This document shows positions 1 to 8,643 of a stretch of DNA of 64,000 nucleotides, one piece after another. Within the stretch, counting starts at the first letter, position 1; each line of letters begins with the position of its first letter. Origin of the DNA: Streptomyces sp. SS1-1 (GTDB lineage: Bacteria > Actinomycetota > Actinomycetes > Streptomycetales > Streptomycetaceae); contig NZ_WBXN01000004.1 in assembly GCF_008973465.1 (NCBI RefSeq), positions 1,860,001 through 1,924,000 on the forward strand, in the 5' to 3' direction. The notes under the pieces were generated by a model, which had not been told where the DNA came from, did no database searches, and saw only the letters and a program-made list of their open reading frames with translations. A program made the translations under genes and the position numbers.

Positions 1-1076
1 ACGCTGCCGAGGGAGCCGAAGGACGGACGGCTCTCGGGCTGCGGCCGGGCCGGCACCGGGGCGGGCTCCTCGCGGCGCGCCGGGGACGACGAGGCCGAGC
101 CGAGGACGTTGTCCCGGCGGGCCGGCGGCTGGCCACCGTCGAAGCCGGCCGCGATCACGGTGACCCGCACTTCGTCGCCGAGGGCGTCGTCGATGACCGC
201 GCCGAAGATGATGTTGGCCTCGGGGTGGGCGGCCTCGCTGACCAGTTGGGCGGCCTCGTTGATCTCGAACAGGCCGAGGTCGGAGCCGCCGGAGATGGAG
301 AGCAGGACGCCGCGGGCGCCGTCGATGGACGCCTCGAGCAGCGGCGAGGAGATCGCCATCTCGGCCGCGGCCACCGCGCGGTCGTCGCCGCGCGCCGAGC
401 CGATCCCCATGAGAGCCGAACCGGCCTCGGACATGACCGACTTGACGTCGGCGAAGTCGAGGTTGATCAGGCCCGGCGTGGTGATCAGGTCGGTGATGCC
501 CTGGACACCGGAGAGCAGGACCTGGTCGGCCGACTTGAAGGCGTCCAGGACGGAGACCTGGCGGTCCGAGATGGACAGCAGCCGGTCGTTCGGGATGACG
601 ATGAGGGTGTCGACCTCTTCGCGCAGTTCCGCGATGCCGTCCTCGGCCTGGTTGGCGCGGCGCCGGCCCTCGAAGGTGAACGGGCGTGTGACCACGCCGA
701 TGGTGAGCGCGCCCAGGGAGCGGGCGATGTTGGCCACGACGGGCGCGCCGCCGGTGCCGGTGCCGCCGCCTTCACCGGCCGTCACGAAGACCATGTCGGC
801 CCCCTTGAGGACCTCCTCGATCTCCTCGCGGTGGTCCTCGGCGGCCTTGCGGCCCACGGCCGGGTTCGCTCCGGCGCCGAGTCCGCGGGTGAGTTCGCGG
901 CCGACGTCGAGCTTGACGTCGGCGTCGCTCATCAACAGAGCTTGCGCGTCGGTGTTGATGGCGATGAACTCGACGCCCTTGAGACCGACCTCGATCATCC
1001 GGTTGATGGCATTGACACCACCGCCGCCGACACCGATGACTTTGATGACTGCGAGGTAGTTCTGCGGTGCTGCCAC
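1..1076 (-). CDS. ftsZ: Cell division protein FtsZ (3' end off the window)
   Basis: Tubulin-like GTPase that polymerises into the Z ring at sporulation septa and vegetative cross-walls. About 358 residues from the N-terminus ([10 protein letters not shown]) are present; the last 40 or so codons lie beyond the left edge. The tubulin signature GGGTGTG is at residues 103-109 and the T7-loop motif NLDFAD at 205-210, so GTP binding and inter-subunit hydrolysis look intact. The visible C-terminal part is the Pro/Ser/Arg-rich linker. Start is the GTG at 1076, with an AGAGG about 9 nt upstream. It is the last gene of the dcw cluster seen here and has its own long 287-nt leader, fitting the multiple ftsZ promoters known in Streptomyces. 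Identity is near certain. Confidence 0.98.
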   Translation of the reverse strand, partial: MAAPQNYLAVIKVIGVGGGGVNAINRMIEVGLKGVEFIAINTDAQALLMSDADVKLDVGRELTRGLGAGANPAVGRKAAEDHREEIEEVLKGADMVFVTAGEGGGTGTGGAPVVANIARSLGALTIGVVTRPFTFEGRRRANQAEDGIAELREEVDTLIVIPNDRLLSISDRQVSVLDAFKSADQVLLSGVQGITDLITTPGLINLDFADVKSVMSEAGSALMGIGSARGDDRAVAAAEMAISSPLLEASIDGARGVLLSISGGSDLGLFEINEAAQLVSEAAHPEANIIFGAVIDDALGDEVRVTVIAAGFDGGQPPARRDNVLGSASSSPARREEPAPVPARPQPESRPSFGSLGS

Positions 1077-1363
1077 GTCGAAGGCCTCTCGCCTCGAGTT
1101 ACGGGTCACCGGAGGACGGAAGCGCTGCGCTTCGCGAACCCGGCGACTGATGCCGAATGGGACGGTCCATAGCGCCGACCCGAACCCTAACCCTGAAGTT
1201 TAGGGTTACCAGTGTGTCTGTTCCCTGAAGTCTTCTGAACAGGACACTAAGTCGACAAGTGGCGCACGTTCAACGAACACGCCGAACCTCCCGTTTTTCT
1301 TTTCACCCTATGTGATCAGCCGTGTCGCTGCCCAACCAGGGTGCTGGCCTGCGCGGATGTGCG
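1077..1363 (-). promoter_or_regulatory. ftsQ-ftsZ intergenic region, likely ftsZ promoters
   Basis: A 287-nt gap inside an otherwise tightly packed cluster. In Streptomyces this gap carries several ftsZ promoters, one induced in sporulating hyphae. It holds an inverted repeat (1183-1190 and 1199-1206, AACCCTAA/TTAGGGTT) and two GACAC pentamers, the core of the sporulation regulator WhiA site: 1243-1247 on the plus strand and 1214-1218 on the minus strand. I could not fix a -35/-10 pair with confidence. No ORF in the gap looks real. Confidence 0.6.
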
Positions 1364-2161
1364 TCAACTCCCTGATGACGCTGGGGCCGTGGGGACGCTG
1401 ACGTCGAAGTGCCGCGCACGCGGGGAGGCTTTCATGAGAGCGTGGAGTGTGCGAGCCTTCGCCGCGCCGTTCTCGCCGCTGCCCCAGGCCACGGTCGTGC
1501 CGCCGGTCAGGACGAGCGAGATGTCGTCGTAGGAACGGACCTTGACGAGCTGGGTGCCCCGTGCGACGGACGCCGGGAGGGCGCCCGCGACCCGCACCGC
1601 CTCGCGCACCAGCCGGGCCTCGCCGAAGCGCCGCAGGCTCGCCGCGGCGGAACTCGACCGGGAGACCGTCAATTCCAGCGCGGGGACGCCTTTCGGGGCC
1701 TCGGGGACCGTGGCGAACCGGACGCCCTTCCTGTCCACTTCGACGAACTTTCCGCCGCTTCGCACGATGAGGACAGGCGTACGTTCCACCACGTTCAGGG
1801 CGATTCCGTGCGGCCAGTCGCGCACCACCTCGACCTCGTCGATCCGCGGGAGTTCGCGGCGCAGACGCGCCTCGATCGCCCCGGTGTCGACCGAGACGAG
1901 TGGCGCGCCCACGGGCACGTCGGCCGTCTCTCGCACCTGCTCCGGCGTCAGAACCCGGGTCCCGGACACCGGCACCCGCTCGACCCGCAGCCACGAGGAA
2001 CCGTAGAGCAGCCAGACGGAACCGGCGCCCAGGAGCACCAGGACGATGGAAAGAATGATGATCGTACGAAGGCGGGGCAGCCTCAACCGCCGCCGGGTGA
2101 GGGGCGGGTCGGACGACTCCTGCTGGCGTTCACCGCGCTCGGCGGTCGTCGATCCGGCCAC
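1364..2161 (-). CDS. ftsQ: Cell division protein FtsQ (DivIB)
   Basis: Bitopic divisome protein that links FtsL/DivIC to the rest of the septal machinery. It has 265 aa: a basic cytoplasmic tail (residues 1-32), one membrane segment (about 33-53), a POTRA domain directly after it (about 56-125, starting LRVERVPVSGTRVLTPEQV), then a beta domain ending in a Ser/Ala-rich tail. Length and layout are normal for actinobacterial FtsQ. It follows murG by 23 nt. In most bacteria murC sits at this point of the cluster; here it is absent, as is usual in Streptomyces. Identity rests on domain layout plus position between murG and ftsZ. Confidence 0.95.
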   Translation of the reverse strand: MAGSTTAERGERQQESSDPPLTRRRLRLPRLRTIIILSIVLVLLGAGSVWLLYGSSWLRVERVPVSGTRVLTPEQVRETADVPVGAPLVSVDTGAIEARLRRELPRIDEVEVVRDWPHGIALNVVERTPVLIVRSGGKFVEVDRKGVRFATVPEAPKGVPALELTVSRSSSAAASLRRFGEARLVREAVRVAGALPASVARGTQLVKVRSYDDISLVLTGGTTVAWGSGENGAAKARTLHALMKASPRARHFDVSVPTAPASSGS

Positions 2162-2184
2162 GCTCCCTACCCTCCGTCATACGG

Positions 2185-3279
2185 TCACTGGCGGCGGTGC
2201 GAGGCGATCGCCTCGTACACCATGCCGACGAGCAGGTCGTCGGCGTCCCGGCGGCCGAACTCGCTTGCCGCGCGGGACATCTCGTACAGCCGGTGCGGGT
2301 CGGCGAGCACGGGCAGGACGTTCTGCTGCACCCACTCGGGAGTGAGTTCCGCGTCGTCGACCAGCAGGCCGCCGCCGGCCTTGACCACCGGCTGGGCGTT
2401 CAGCCGCTGTTCGCCGTTGCCGATGGGCAGCGGGACGTAGGCGGCCGGGAGTCCGACGGCGGAGAGTTCGGCGACGGTCATCGCGCCCGCGCGGCAGAGC
2501 ATCATGTCGGCCGCGGCGTACGCGAGGTCCATCCGGTCCAGGTAACTTACCGGGATGTAGGGGGGCATCCCCGGCATCTGCTGTACGTGCGGCAGTTCGT
2601 TCTTCGGGCCGACCGCGTGCAGGATCTGGATGCCGGCCTGCTGGAGGTAGGGCGCGACCTGCTGGACGACCTCGTTGAGGCGGCGGGCGCCCTGCGAGCC
2701 GCCGGAGACCAGCAGCGTCGGCAGGTTGGGGTCGAGCCCGAACATCGCGCGGGCCTCGGGGCGGACGGCGGCCCGGTCGAGGGTGGCGATGGTGTGCCGC
2801 AGCGGGATGCCGATGTAACGGGAGTTGCGCAGCTTGCTGTCCGGGGTGGCGACGGCGACCTGGGCGGCGTAGCGCGAGCCGATCTTGTTGGCCAGGCCGG
2901 GGCGGGCGTTGGCCTCGTGGATGACGATCGGCACGCCGAGGCGCTTGGCGGCGAGGTAGCCGGGCAGGGCGACATAGCCGCCGAAGCCGACGACGGCGTC
3001 CGCCTTGGTGCGCTCCAGGATCTGCTCGGTCGCCTTGATCGTGCCGCGCAGCCGGCCCGGGACGGTGATCAGCTCGGGCGTCGGCTTGCGCGGCAGCGGC
3101 ACGGCGGGGATCAGCGCGAGCTCATAGCCCCGCTGCGGTACGAGCGTGGTCTCCAGACCGCGTTCCGTGCCCAGGGCCGTGATCCCCACGGTCGGGTCCT
3201 GCCTGCGCAGGGCGTCCGCGAGGGCGAGCGCGGGCTCGATGTGGCCGGCGGTCCCCCCACCGGCGAGTACGACATGCAC
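2185..3279 (-). CDS. murG: UDP-GlcNAc:undecaprenyl-PP-MurNAc-pentapeptide GlcNAc transferase MurG
   Basis: GT28 glycosyltransferase that converts lipid I to lipid II on the inner membrane face. It has 364 aa, the usual length. The N-terminal glycine-rich loop GGGTAGH is at residues 7-13, a second GGSQGARRLNE loop opens the C-terminal domain, and the UDP-GlcNAc region with GAMTVAEL follows. Start is a GTG at 3279; the upstream ftsW stop is only 6 nt away, so translation is probably coupled. Its product feeds the FtsW/FtsI synthase pair encoded in the same cluster. Confidence 0.97.
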   Translation of the reverse strand: MHVVLAGGGTAGHIEPALALADALRRQDPTVGITALGTERGLETTLVPQRGYELALIPAVPLPRKPTPELITVPGRLRGTIKATEQILERTKADAVVGFGGYVALPGYLAAKRLGVPIVIHEANARPGLANKIGSRYAAQVAVATPDSKLRNSRYIGIPLRHTIATLDRAAVRPEARAMFGLDPNLPTLLVSGGSQGARRLNEVVQQVAPYLQQAGIQILHAVGPKNELPHVQQMPGMPPYIPVSYLDRMDLAYAAADMMLCRAGAMTVAELSAVGLPAAYVPLPIGNGEQRLNAQPVVKAGGGLLVDDAELTPEWVQQNVLPVLADPHRLYEMSRAASEFGRRDADDLLVGMVYEAIASHRRQ

Positions 3280-3285
3280 CGAAAT

Positions 3286-4647
3286 TCACCGCTCTCCGGA
3301 CGAGCGCGCCGCCGAGGCACGCCGTCGCATCGTGTTCCATCTCCGAGGCCCCTGAACAAGCCCGGCGCCTCCCGCACGCTTTTTACCAAAGCGTGGTTGC
3401 CGTACGGAAAGCGCTGCCCGCGCAGCGGGCTCGTCGCGCGCGAACGCGATCAGCAGCCCGATGGCGAACATGGTCGGCAGCAGGGCGGATCCTCCGTAGG
3501 AGAACAGCGGGAGGGGGACACCGGCGATCGGCAGCAGGCCGAGCACCGCACCGATGTTGATCACGGCTTGCGCGGTGATCCAGGTGGTCACACCTCCCGC
3601 GGCATACCTGACGAAGGGGTCCTCCGTGCGTCCGGCCACGCGGATACCCGCATAGCCTAGAGCCGCGAACAGACCCAGCACCGACAGCGTCCCCGCCAGG
3701 CCCAGTTCCTCACCGGTGACGGCGAAGATGAAGTCCGTGTGGGCTTCGGGGAGTTGGCCCCATTTCTCCACACTCGCACCGAGCCCGGAACCGAAGATCC
3801 CGCCGGACGCGAGCGCGTAGATGCCGTGCACGGCCTGCCAGCAGTCGACGGGCCCGGCCTGGGGCTCGGTCGCGCCGAGGCACTGCAGGCGGGCCATCCG
3901 GTTCGCGCTGGTCTTGATCAGCAGCAGGCCGATCGCGCCGGCGACGGACAGCACCCCGACGAACAGCCGGGTCGGCGCGCCCGCCAGCCACAGCAGGCCG
4001 AACAGGATCGCGGACAGGATGATCGCGGTGCCCATGTCGCCGCCGAGCATGATCAGCCCGAGCAGCATGAAGGCGACCGGCACCAGCGGCACCAGCATGT
4101 GCTTCCACTGGGCCAGCAGCTTCTTGTCCTGCTTGCGGGCGATCAGGTCGGCGCCCCACAGCACCAGCGCCAGCTTGCCGAACTCGCTGGGCTGGATCTG
4201 GAAGGAGCCGCCGAGGGCGATCCAGTTCTGGTTGCCGTTGACCGCGACTCCTATCCCGGGGACCTGTACCAGCGCCATCAGGAAGACGGCGCCCGCGAGG
4301 ATCGGGTAGGCCAGCGCGCGGTGCAGCTTCACCGGCATCCGGGAGGCGGCGAACAGCAGCCCGGCGCCGATCGCCGCGGCCAGCAGCTGCTTGCGGAAGA
4401 AGTACGAGCCGGGCAGCGACATCTGCAGCGCGGTGATCTGGGAGGCCGAGTAGACCATCACCAGGCCCAGCACGGTGATCAGGAGGCTGCCGCCGAAGAT
4501 CAGGTAGTAGGCGGTCAGCGGCCGGTCCCAGGCCCGGCGCAGCCGCTTGACGAGCCGCCGTACGGCGTTGTCGCGCACCGGGCGCGCGGCCGCCGGGCGC
4601 CGTACGGTCCGCTGGACGGGGGGCCGTCCGGTACGGCTACCGGGCAT
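3286..4647 (-). CDS. ftsW: SEDS-family septal peptidoglycan glycosyltransferase FtsW
   Basis: Polytopic SEDS protein that polymerises lipid II at the septum together with the transpeptidase FtsI. It has 453 aa, with a basic Pro/Arg-rich N-terminal extension (about 45 residues), roughly ten membrane segments, and a long basic cytoplasmic C-tail. SEDS landmarks include the PSEFGKLALV stretch and GEELGLAGT with the following extracellular loop. In Streptomyces ftsW is needed for sporulation septation rather than growth. A 100-nt gap (4648-4747) separates it from murD, one of the wider gaps in the cluster; I see no clear promoter there. Confidence 0.96.
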   Translation of the reverse strand: MPGSRTGRPPVQRTVRRPAAARPVRDNAVRRLVKRLRRAWDRPLTAYYLIFGGSLLITVLGLVMVYSASQITALQMSLPGSYFFRKQLLAAAIGAGLLFAASRMPVKLHRALAYPILAGAVFLMALVQVPGIGVAVNGNQNWIALGGSFQIQPSEFGKLALVLWGADLIARKQDKKLLAQWKHMLVPLVPVAFMLLGLIMLGGDMGTAIILSAILFGLLWLAGAPTRLFVGVLSVAGAIGLLLIKTSANRMARLQCLGATEPQAGPVDCWQAVHGIYALASGGIFGSGLGASVEKWGQLPEAHTDFIFAVTGEELGLAGTLSVLGLFAALGYAGIRVAGRTEDPFVRYAAGGVTTWITAQAVINIGAVLGLLPIAGVPLPLFSYGGSALLPTMFAIGLLIAFARDEPAARAALSVRQPRFGKKRAGGAGLVQGPRRWNTMRRRASAARSSGER

Positions 4648-4747
4648 CGGCGCTCACCGCCTCGCCAAGGGCGTACGTCCTGTCCGGCCACATCCGAGTC
4701 ACGCGTCCCTCCAAGGGTCCCGAAGCACCCGCTGTGGAGACCCGCCG

Positions 4748-6172
4748 TCAGGCGCCCGCGCCGAGTTCGCGGACCGCCGCCGCGAACGCGTCACCGCGCT
4801 GGTTGTAGTTGGCGAACATGTCCATCGAGGCACACGCCGGAGCGAGGAGCACCGTGTCGCCGGGCTGTGCGAGCCGCCGCGCCTCCTGGACTGCCGCGAG
4901 CATCGCCCCAGTGTCGGTCCGTTCGAGGTCGACGACGGGTACTTCCGGCGCGTGTCGCGCCAGGGCTTCGCGGATCAGGGCTCGATCGGCGCCCATGAGC
5001 ACGGCGCCGCGCAGCCGCGGCGCGGACTTGGCGACCAGTTCCTCGAACTCGGCGCCCTTGGCGAGCCCGCCCGCGATCCAGACGATGGACTCGTACGCCG
5101 CCAACGACGCCTCGGCGGCGTGGGTGTTGGTGGCCTTGGAGTCGTCGACGTAGGCGACGCCGTCCACGTCCGCCACGTGCGCGATGCGGTGGGCGTCCGG
5201 GGTGAAGGCCCGCAGCCCGTCCCGTACGGCCTGCGGGGGCACCCCGAAGGCGCGCGCGAGGGCCGCCGCCGCGAGGGCGTTGGCGATGTTGTGCGGGGCG
5301 GGCGGGGTGACGTCCGAGACCTCGGCGAGCTCCTGGGCGTTCTTGTGCCGGTCCTCCACGAAGGCGCGGTCGACGAGGATGCCCTCGACGACGCCGAGTT
5401 GGGAGGGGGCCGGGGTGCCGAGGGTGAAGCCGATGGCCCGGCAGCCCTCCTCGACGTCCGCCTCGCGCACCAGGTCCTCGGTGGCCTTGTCGGACGCGTT
5501 GTAGACGCAGGCGACCCGATTGCCCTCGTAGACACGGCCCTTGTCGGCGGCGTACGCCTCCATGGAGCCGTGCCAGTCGAGGTGGTCGGGCGCCAGGTTC
5601 AGCACGGCGGCGGAGTGGGCGCGCAGCGACGGCGCCCAGTGCAGCTGGTAGCTGGAGAGTTCGACCGCGAGGACGTCGTACTTCTCGTCGCCGAGAACGG
5701 CGTCGAGCAGCGAGACGCCGATGTTGCCCACCGCCGCCGTGCGCAGGCCGGCCGCGCGCAGGATGGCGGCGAGCATCTGGACGGTGGTGGTCTTGCCGTT
5801 GGTGCCGGTGACGGCGAGCCAGGGGGCCGCGTCCGGGCCCCGCAGCCGCCAGGCGAGTTCGACGTCGCCCCAGATCTCCACGCCGGCCGCGCGGGCCGCC
5901 TCGAACAGCGGCTTGTCCGGCTTCCAGCCGGGCGCGGTGACGACGAGTTCGGTGCCGTCGGGCAGGGTCGCCCCGTCGCCGAGCCGCACGGTGACGCCCA
6001 GCGCCTCCAGTTCGGCGGCCTGGGCGCGGGCCCGGTCGTCGTCGCCGTCGTTGACGACGGTGACGTGCGCGCCGAGGCCGTGCAGCACCTTGGCCGCCGG
6101 GATGCCGGAGACGCCGAGCCCGGCGACGGTGACGTTCTTCCCCTGCCAGTCGGTCACTTGTCCGCTGCCCAT
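4748..6172 (-). CDS. murD: UDP-N-acetylmuramoylalanine--D-glutamate ligase MurD
   Basis: Cytoplasmic ATP-dependent ligase adding D-Glu to UDP-MurNAc-L-Ala. It has 474 aa from the ATG at 6172; the Mur-ligase P-loop GTNGKTT is at about residues 123-129, followed by the central-domain motif NLAPDHLDWHGS and the C-terminal DDSKATN. The frame stays open upstream through mraY on a shadow frame, but homology begins only at MGSGQVTDWQ. A GTG at 6157 that overlaps the mraY stop (GTGA) is an alternative start 5 codons in; neither start has a strong ribosome binding site. Overlap with mraY by 19 nt (or 4 nt) implies translational coupling. Confidence 0.96.
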   Translation of the reverse strand: MGSGQVTDWQGKNVTVAGLGVSGIPAAKVLHGLGAHVTVVNDGDDDRARAQAAELEALGVTVRLGDGATLPDGTELVVTAPGWKPDKPLFEAARAAGVEIWGDVELAWRLRGPDAAPWLAVTGTNGKTTTVQMLAAILRAAGLRTAAVGNIGVSLLDAVLGDEKYDVLAVELSSYQLHWAPSLRAHSAAVLNLAPDHLDWHGSMEAYAADKGRVYEGNRVACVYNASDKATEDLVREADVEEGCRAIGFTLGTPAPSQLGVVEGILVDRAFVEDRHKNAQELAEVSDVTPPAPHNIANALAAAALARAFGVPPQAVRDGLRAFTPDAHRIAHVADVDGVAYVDDSKATNTHAAEASLAAYESIVWIAGGLAKGAEFEELVAKSAPRLRGAVLMGADRALIREALARHAPEVPVVDLERTDTGAMLAAVQEARRLAQPGDTVLLAPACASMDMFANYNQRGDAFAAAVRELGAGA

Positions 6173-7227
6173 CCCGCGTAGAAGAGACCCAGTCCGACGA
6201 TCACACAGATGCCCTGGATGATCCAGAAACGGACCACGACAAGGACTTCGGACCAGCCTTTGAGTTCGAAGTGGTGCTGCAGTGGCGCCATACGGAAGAC
6301 GCGCTTGCCGGTGAGGCGGAACGAACCGACCTGGATGACCACCGACATGGTGATGAGCACGAACAGGCCGCCGAGGATGGCGAGCAGCAGTTCGGTGCGC
6401 GAGCAGATGGCGAGACCGGCGAGCGCGCCACCGAGGGCCAGCGAACCGGTGTCGCCCATAAAGATCTTGGCGGGTGACGTGTTCCACCACAGGAAGCCGA
6501 GGCAGGCGCCCATCAACGCCGAGGAGACGACGGCGAGATCGAGTGGATCGCGCACCTCGTAGCAGGCGCCCGGGTTGGTCAGGGTCCCCGCATTGGCGCA
6601 GGACTCCTGGAACTGCCAGACGCCGATGAACGTGTAGGCGCCGAAGACGAGCACGGAGGCGCCGGTGGCGAGGCCGTCCAGACCGTCGGTCAGGTTCACG
6701 CCGTTGGACATCGCCAGGATCATGAACAGCGCCCAGACGACGAACAGCACCGGGCCGATGGACCAGCCGAAGTCCTGCACGAAGGAGAGCTTGGTGGACG
6801 CCGGGGTGTTGCCGCGGTTGTCCGCGAACTGCAGCGACAGGACGGCGAAGGCGATACCGCCGAGCAGCTGGCCGGCCATCTTCGCCTTGGCCCGCAGACC
6901 CAGCGAACGGCGCTTGACGATCTTGATGTAGTCGTCGAGGAAGCCGACCAGGCCCATGCCGGCCATCAGGCCGATCACGAGGATGCCGGAGAACGTCGGC
7001 GGCTTGCCGGTGATCAGCTTCGACAGGAAGTACGCGGCGATCGTCGCCAGGATGAACGCGATACCACCCATGGTCGGCGTACCGCGCTTGCTGTGGTGCT
7101 CGCGCGGGCCGTCGTCCCGGATGTACTGGCCGTAGCCCTTGCGGGCCAGCAGCTTGATCAGCAGCGGAGTGCCGACCAGGGTCAGGAACAGACCGATGAC
7201 ACCCGAGAACAGGATCTGATTCATCAT
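6154..7227 (-). CDS. mraY: Phospho-MurNAc-pentapeptide transferase MraY
   Basis: Integral membrane enzyme that transfers phospho-MurNAc-pentapeptide to undecaprenyl phosphate, giving lipid I. It has 357 aa and about ten membrane helices. Catalytic landmarks are GFLDDYIK (the paired Asp that bind Mg) and NLTDGLDGLA, plus the HHFELKGW region near the C-terminus. Its ATG overlaps the murF stop by 4 nt (ATGA), and its own stop is inside the murD start region. Identity and start (MMNQILFSG) are secure. Confidence 0.97.
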   Translation of the reverse strand: MMNQILFSGVIGLFLTLVGTPLLIKLLARKGYGQYIRDDGPREHHSKRGTPTMGGIAFILATIAAYFLSKLITGKPPTFSGILVIGLMAGMGLVGFLDDYIKIVKRRSLGLRAKAKMAGQLLGGIAFAVLSLQFADNRGNTPASTKLSFVQDFGWSIGPVLFVVWALFMILAMSNGVNLTDGLDGLATGASVLVFGAYTFIGVWQFQESCANAGTLTNPGACYEVRDPLDLAVVSSALMGACLGFLWWNTSPAKIFMGDTGSLALGGALAGLAICSRTELLLAILGGLFVLITMSVVIQVGSFRLTGKRVFRMAPLQHHFELKGWSEVLVVVRFWIIQGICVIVGLGLFYAGWAADK

Positions 7228-8639
7228 CGGGCGGCGACCTCACCCTCGGTACCGCCCGCGAGCAGCGCCTCGGCGACGCTCTCCAGACCGACCGAACGGG
7301 ACGCCTTCACGAGCACGACGTCCCCTGGGCGCAACTCGCTGCGCAACAGGTCGACCGCCGCCTGTGCGTCGGACACGTGCACCGACTCCTCACCCCACGA
7401 ACCCTCGTTATATGCGCCCAGTTGCAGCCAGGACGCTTCCCTGCCCCCGACCGCGACGAGCTTGCCGACATTGAGCCGGACGGCGAGCCGTCCGACCGCG
7501 TCGTGCTCGGCGAGCGCCTCGTCCCCGAGCTCGGCCATCTTGCCGAGCACCGCCCACGTACGACGCCCCTTGCCCATCGCCGCGAGGGCGCGCAGAGCGG
7601 CTCGCATGGACTCGGGGTTCGCGTTGTAGGCGTCGTTGACGACCGTCACGCCGTCCGGGCGCTCGGTGACCTCCATCCGCCAGCGGGAGAGGGAGCCCGC
7701 CTCGGAGAGCGCGGTGGCGATCTCTTCCGCGGACATGCCCAGCTCATGGGCGACGGCGGCCGCGGCGAGCGCGTTCGACACGTGGTGCTCACCGTACAGG
7801 CGCATGGTCACATCGCTGCACCCGGAGGGTGTGTGAAGGACGAACGAGGGCTGTCCGCTGTCCGTGAGTCGCACGTTCTCGGCGCGAACGTCCGCTTCGT
7901 CGGACTCTCCGAAAAGGACCACCTTCGCCTTCGTACGGGAGGTCATGGCCCGCACGAGAGGGTCGTCGGCGTTGAGGACCGCGATGCCGCCCTCCTCGGC
8001 CGGGGGGAGGCTCTCGACGAGTTCGCCCTTCGCCTGGGCGATCTGCTCACGGCCGCCGAACTCGCCGATGTGCGCGGTGCCGACGTTGAGCACCAGGCCG
8101 ACCTTGGGCGGGGTCAGTTCGGTCAGGTAGCGGATGTGGCCGATGCCCCGCGCGCCCATCTCCAGCACCAGGAAGCGGGTCTCCTCGGTGGCGCTGAGGG
8201 CGGTGAGGGGCAGCCCGATCTCGTTGTTGAGCGAGCCCGGCGTGAACACGGTCGGCGCCTTGTGGCGGAGCACCTGGGCGATGAGGTCCTTGGTGCTGGT
8301 CTTGCCGGCGGAGCCGGTCAGGGCGACGAGGGTCGCGCCGAGCCGGCGGACGACGTGGCGGGCGAGGGCGCCGAGTGCCTTCTGTACGTCCGGTACGACG
8401 ATCGCGGGCACGCCCACCGGGCGTGAGCCGAGGACGGCGGCGGCGCCGGCCGCCACGACCGCCTCGGCGTAGTCGTGGCCGTCGGCGCGCTCGCCGACGA
8501 AGGCGACGAAGAGACTGCCGGGCTCCACCTCACGGGAGTCCCGGACGACGGATCCGGTGACCTGGACCGACGGATCCGGTATGTCGTACGTCTGCCCGCC
8601 GACGACTTCTGCGATCTCGGCGAGAGAGAGGGCGATCAC
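7224..8639 (-). CDS. murF: UDP-MurNAc-tripeptide--D-alanyl-D-alanine ligase MurF
   Basis: Adds D-Ala-D-Ala to the UDP-MurNAc-tripeptide, completing the cytoplasmic pentapeptide precursor. It has 471 aa: N-terminal substrate domain with DSREVEPGSLFVAF, P-loop GSAGKTST at 109-116, central NVGTAHIGEF, and C-terminal NDAYNANPESM, all MurF-specific. Start is a GTG at 8639, 4 nt after the murE stop. A CAGGGA ribosome binding site lies inside the end of murE. An out-of-frame ATG at 8647 stops after three codons, so it is not the start. Confidence 0.97.
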   Translation of the reverse strand: MIALSLAEIAEVVGGQTYDIPDPSVQVTGSVVRDSREVEPGSLFVAFVGERADGHDYAEAVVAAGAAAVLGSRPVGVPAIVVPDVQKALGALARHVVRRLGATLVALTGSAGKTSTKDLIAQVLRHKAPTVFTPGSLNNEIGLPLTALSATEETRFLVLEMGARGIGHIRYLTELTPPKVGLVLNVGTAHIGEFGGREQIAQAKGELVESLPPAEEGGIAVLNADDPLVRAMTSRTKAKVVLFGESDEADVRAENVRLTDSGQPSFVLHTPSGCSDVTMRLYGEHHVSNALAAAAVAHELGMSAEEIATALSEAGSLSRWRMEVTERPDGVTVVNDAYNANPESMRAALRALAAMGKGRRTWAVLGKMAELGDEALAEHDAVGRLAVRLNVGKLVAVGGREASWLQLGAYNEGSWGEESVHVSDAQAAVDLLRSELRPGDVVLVKASRSVGLESVAEALLAGGTEGEVAAR

Positions 8640-8643
8640 AAGT

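Noticed and set aside
1183..1206. Telomere-like AACCCTAA repeats
   Set aside because: Only a single short inverted repeat; Streptomyces telomeres are different and at chromosome ends. Treated as a promoter element.
4748..7243. 831-residue frame that would join murD with upstream sequence
   Set aside because: Upstream of residue MGSGQVTDWQ it is an out-of-frame shadow of mraY; murD homology begins at 6172.
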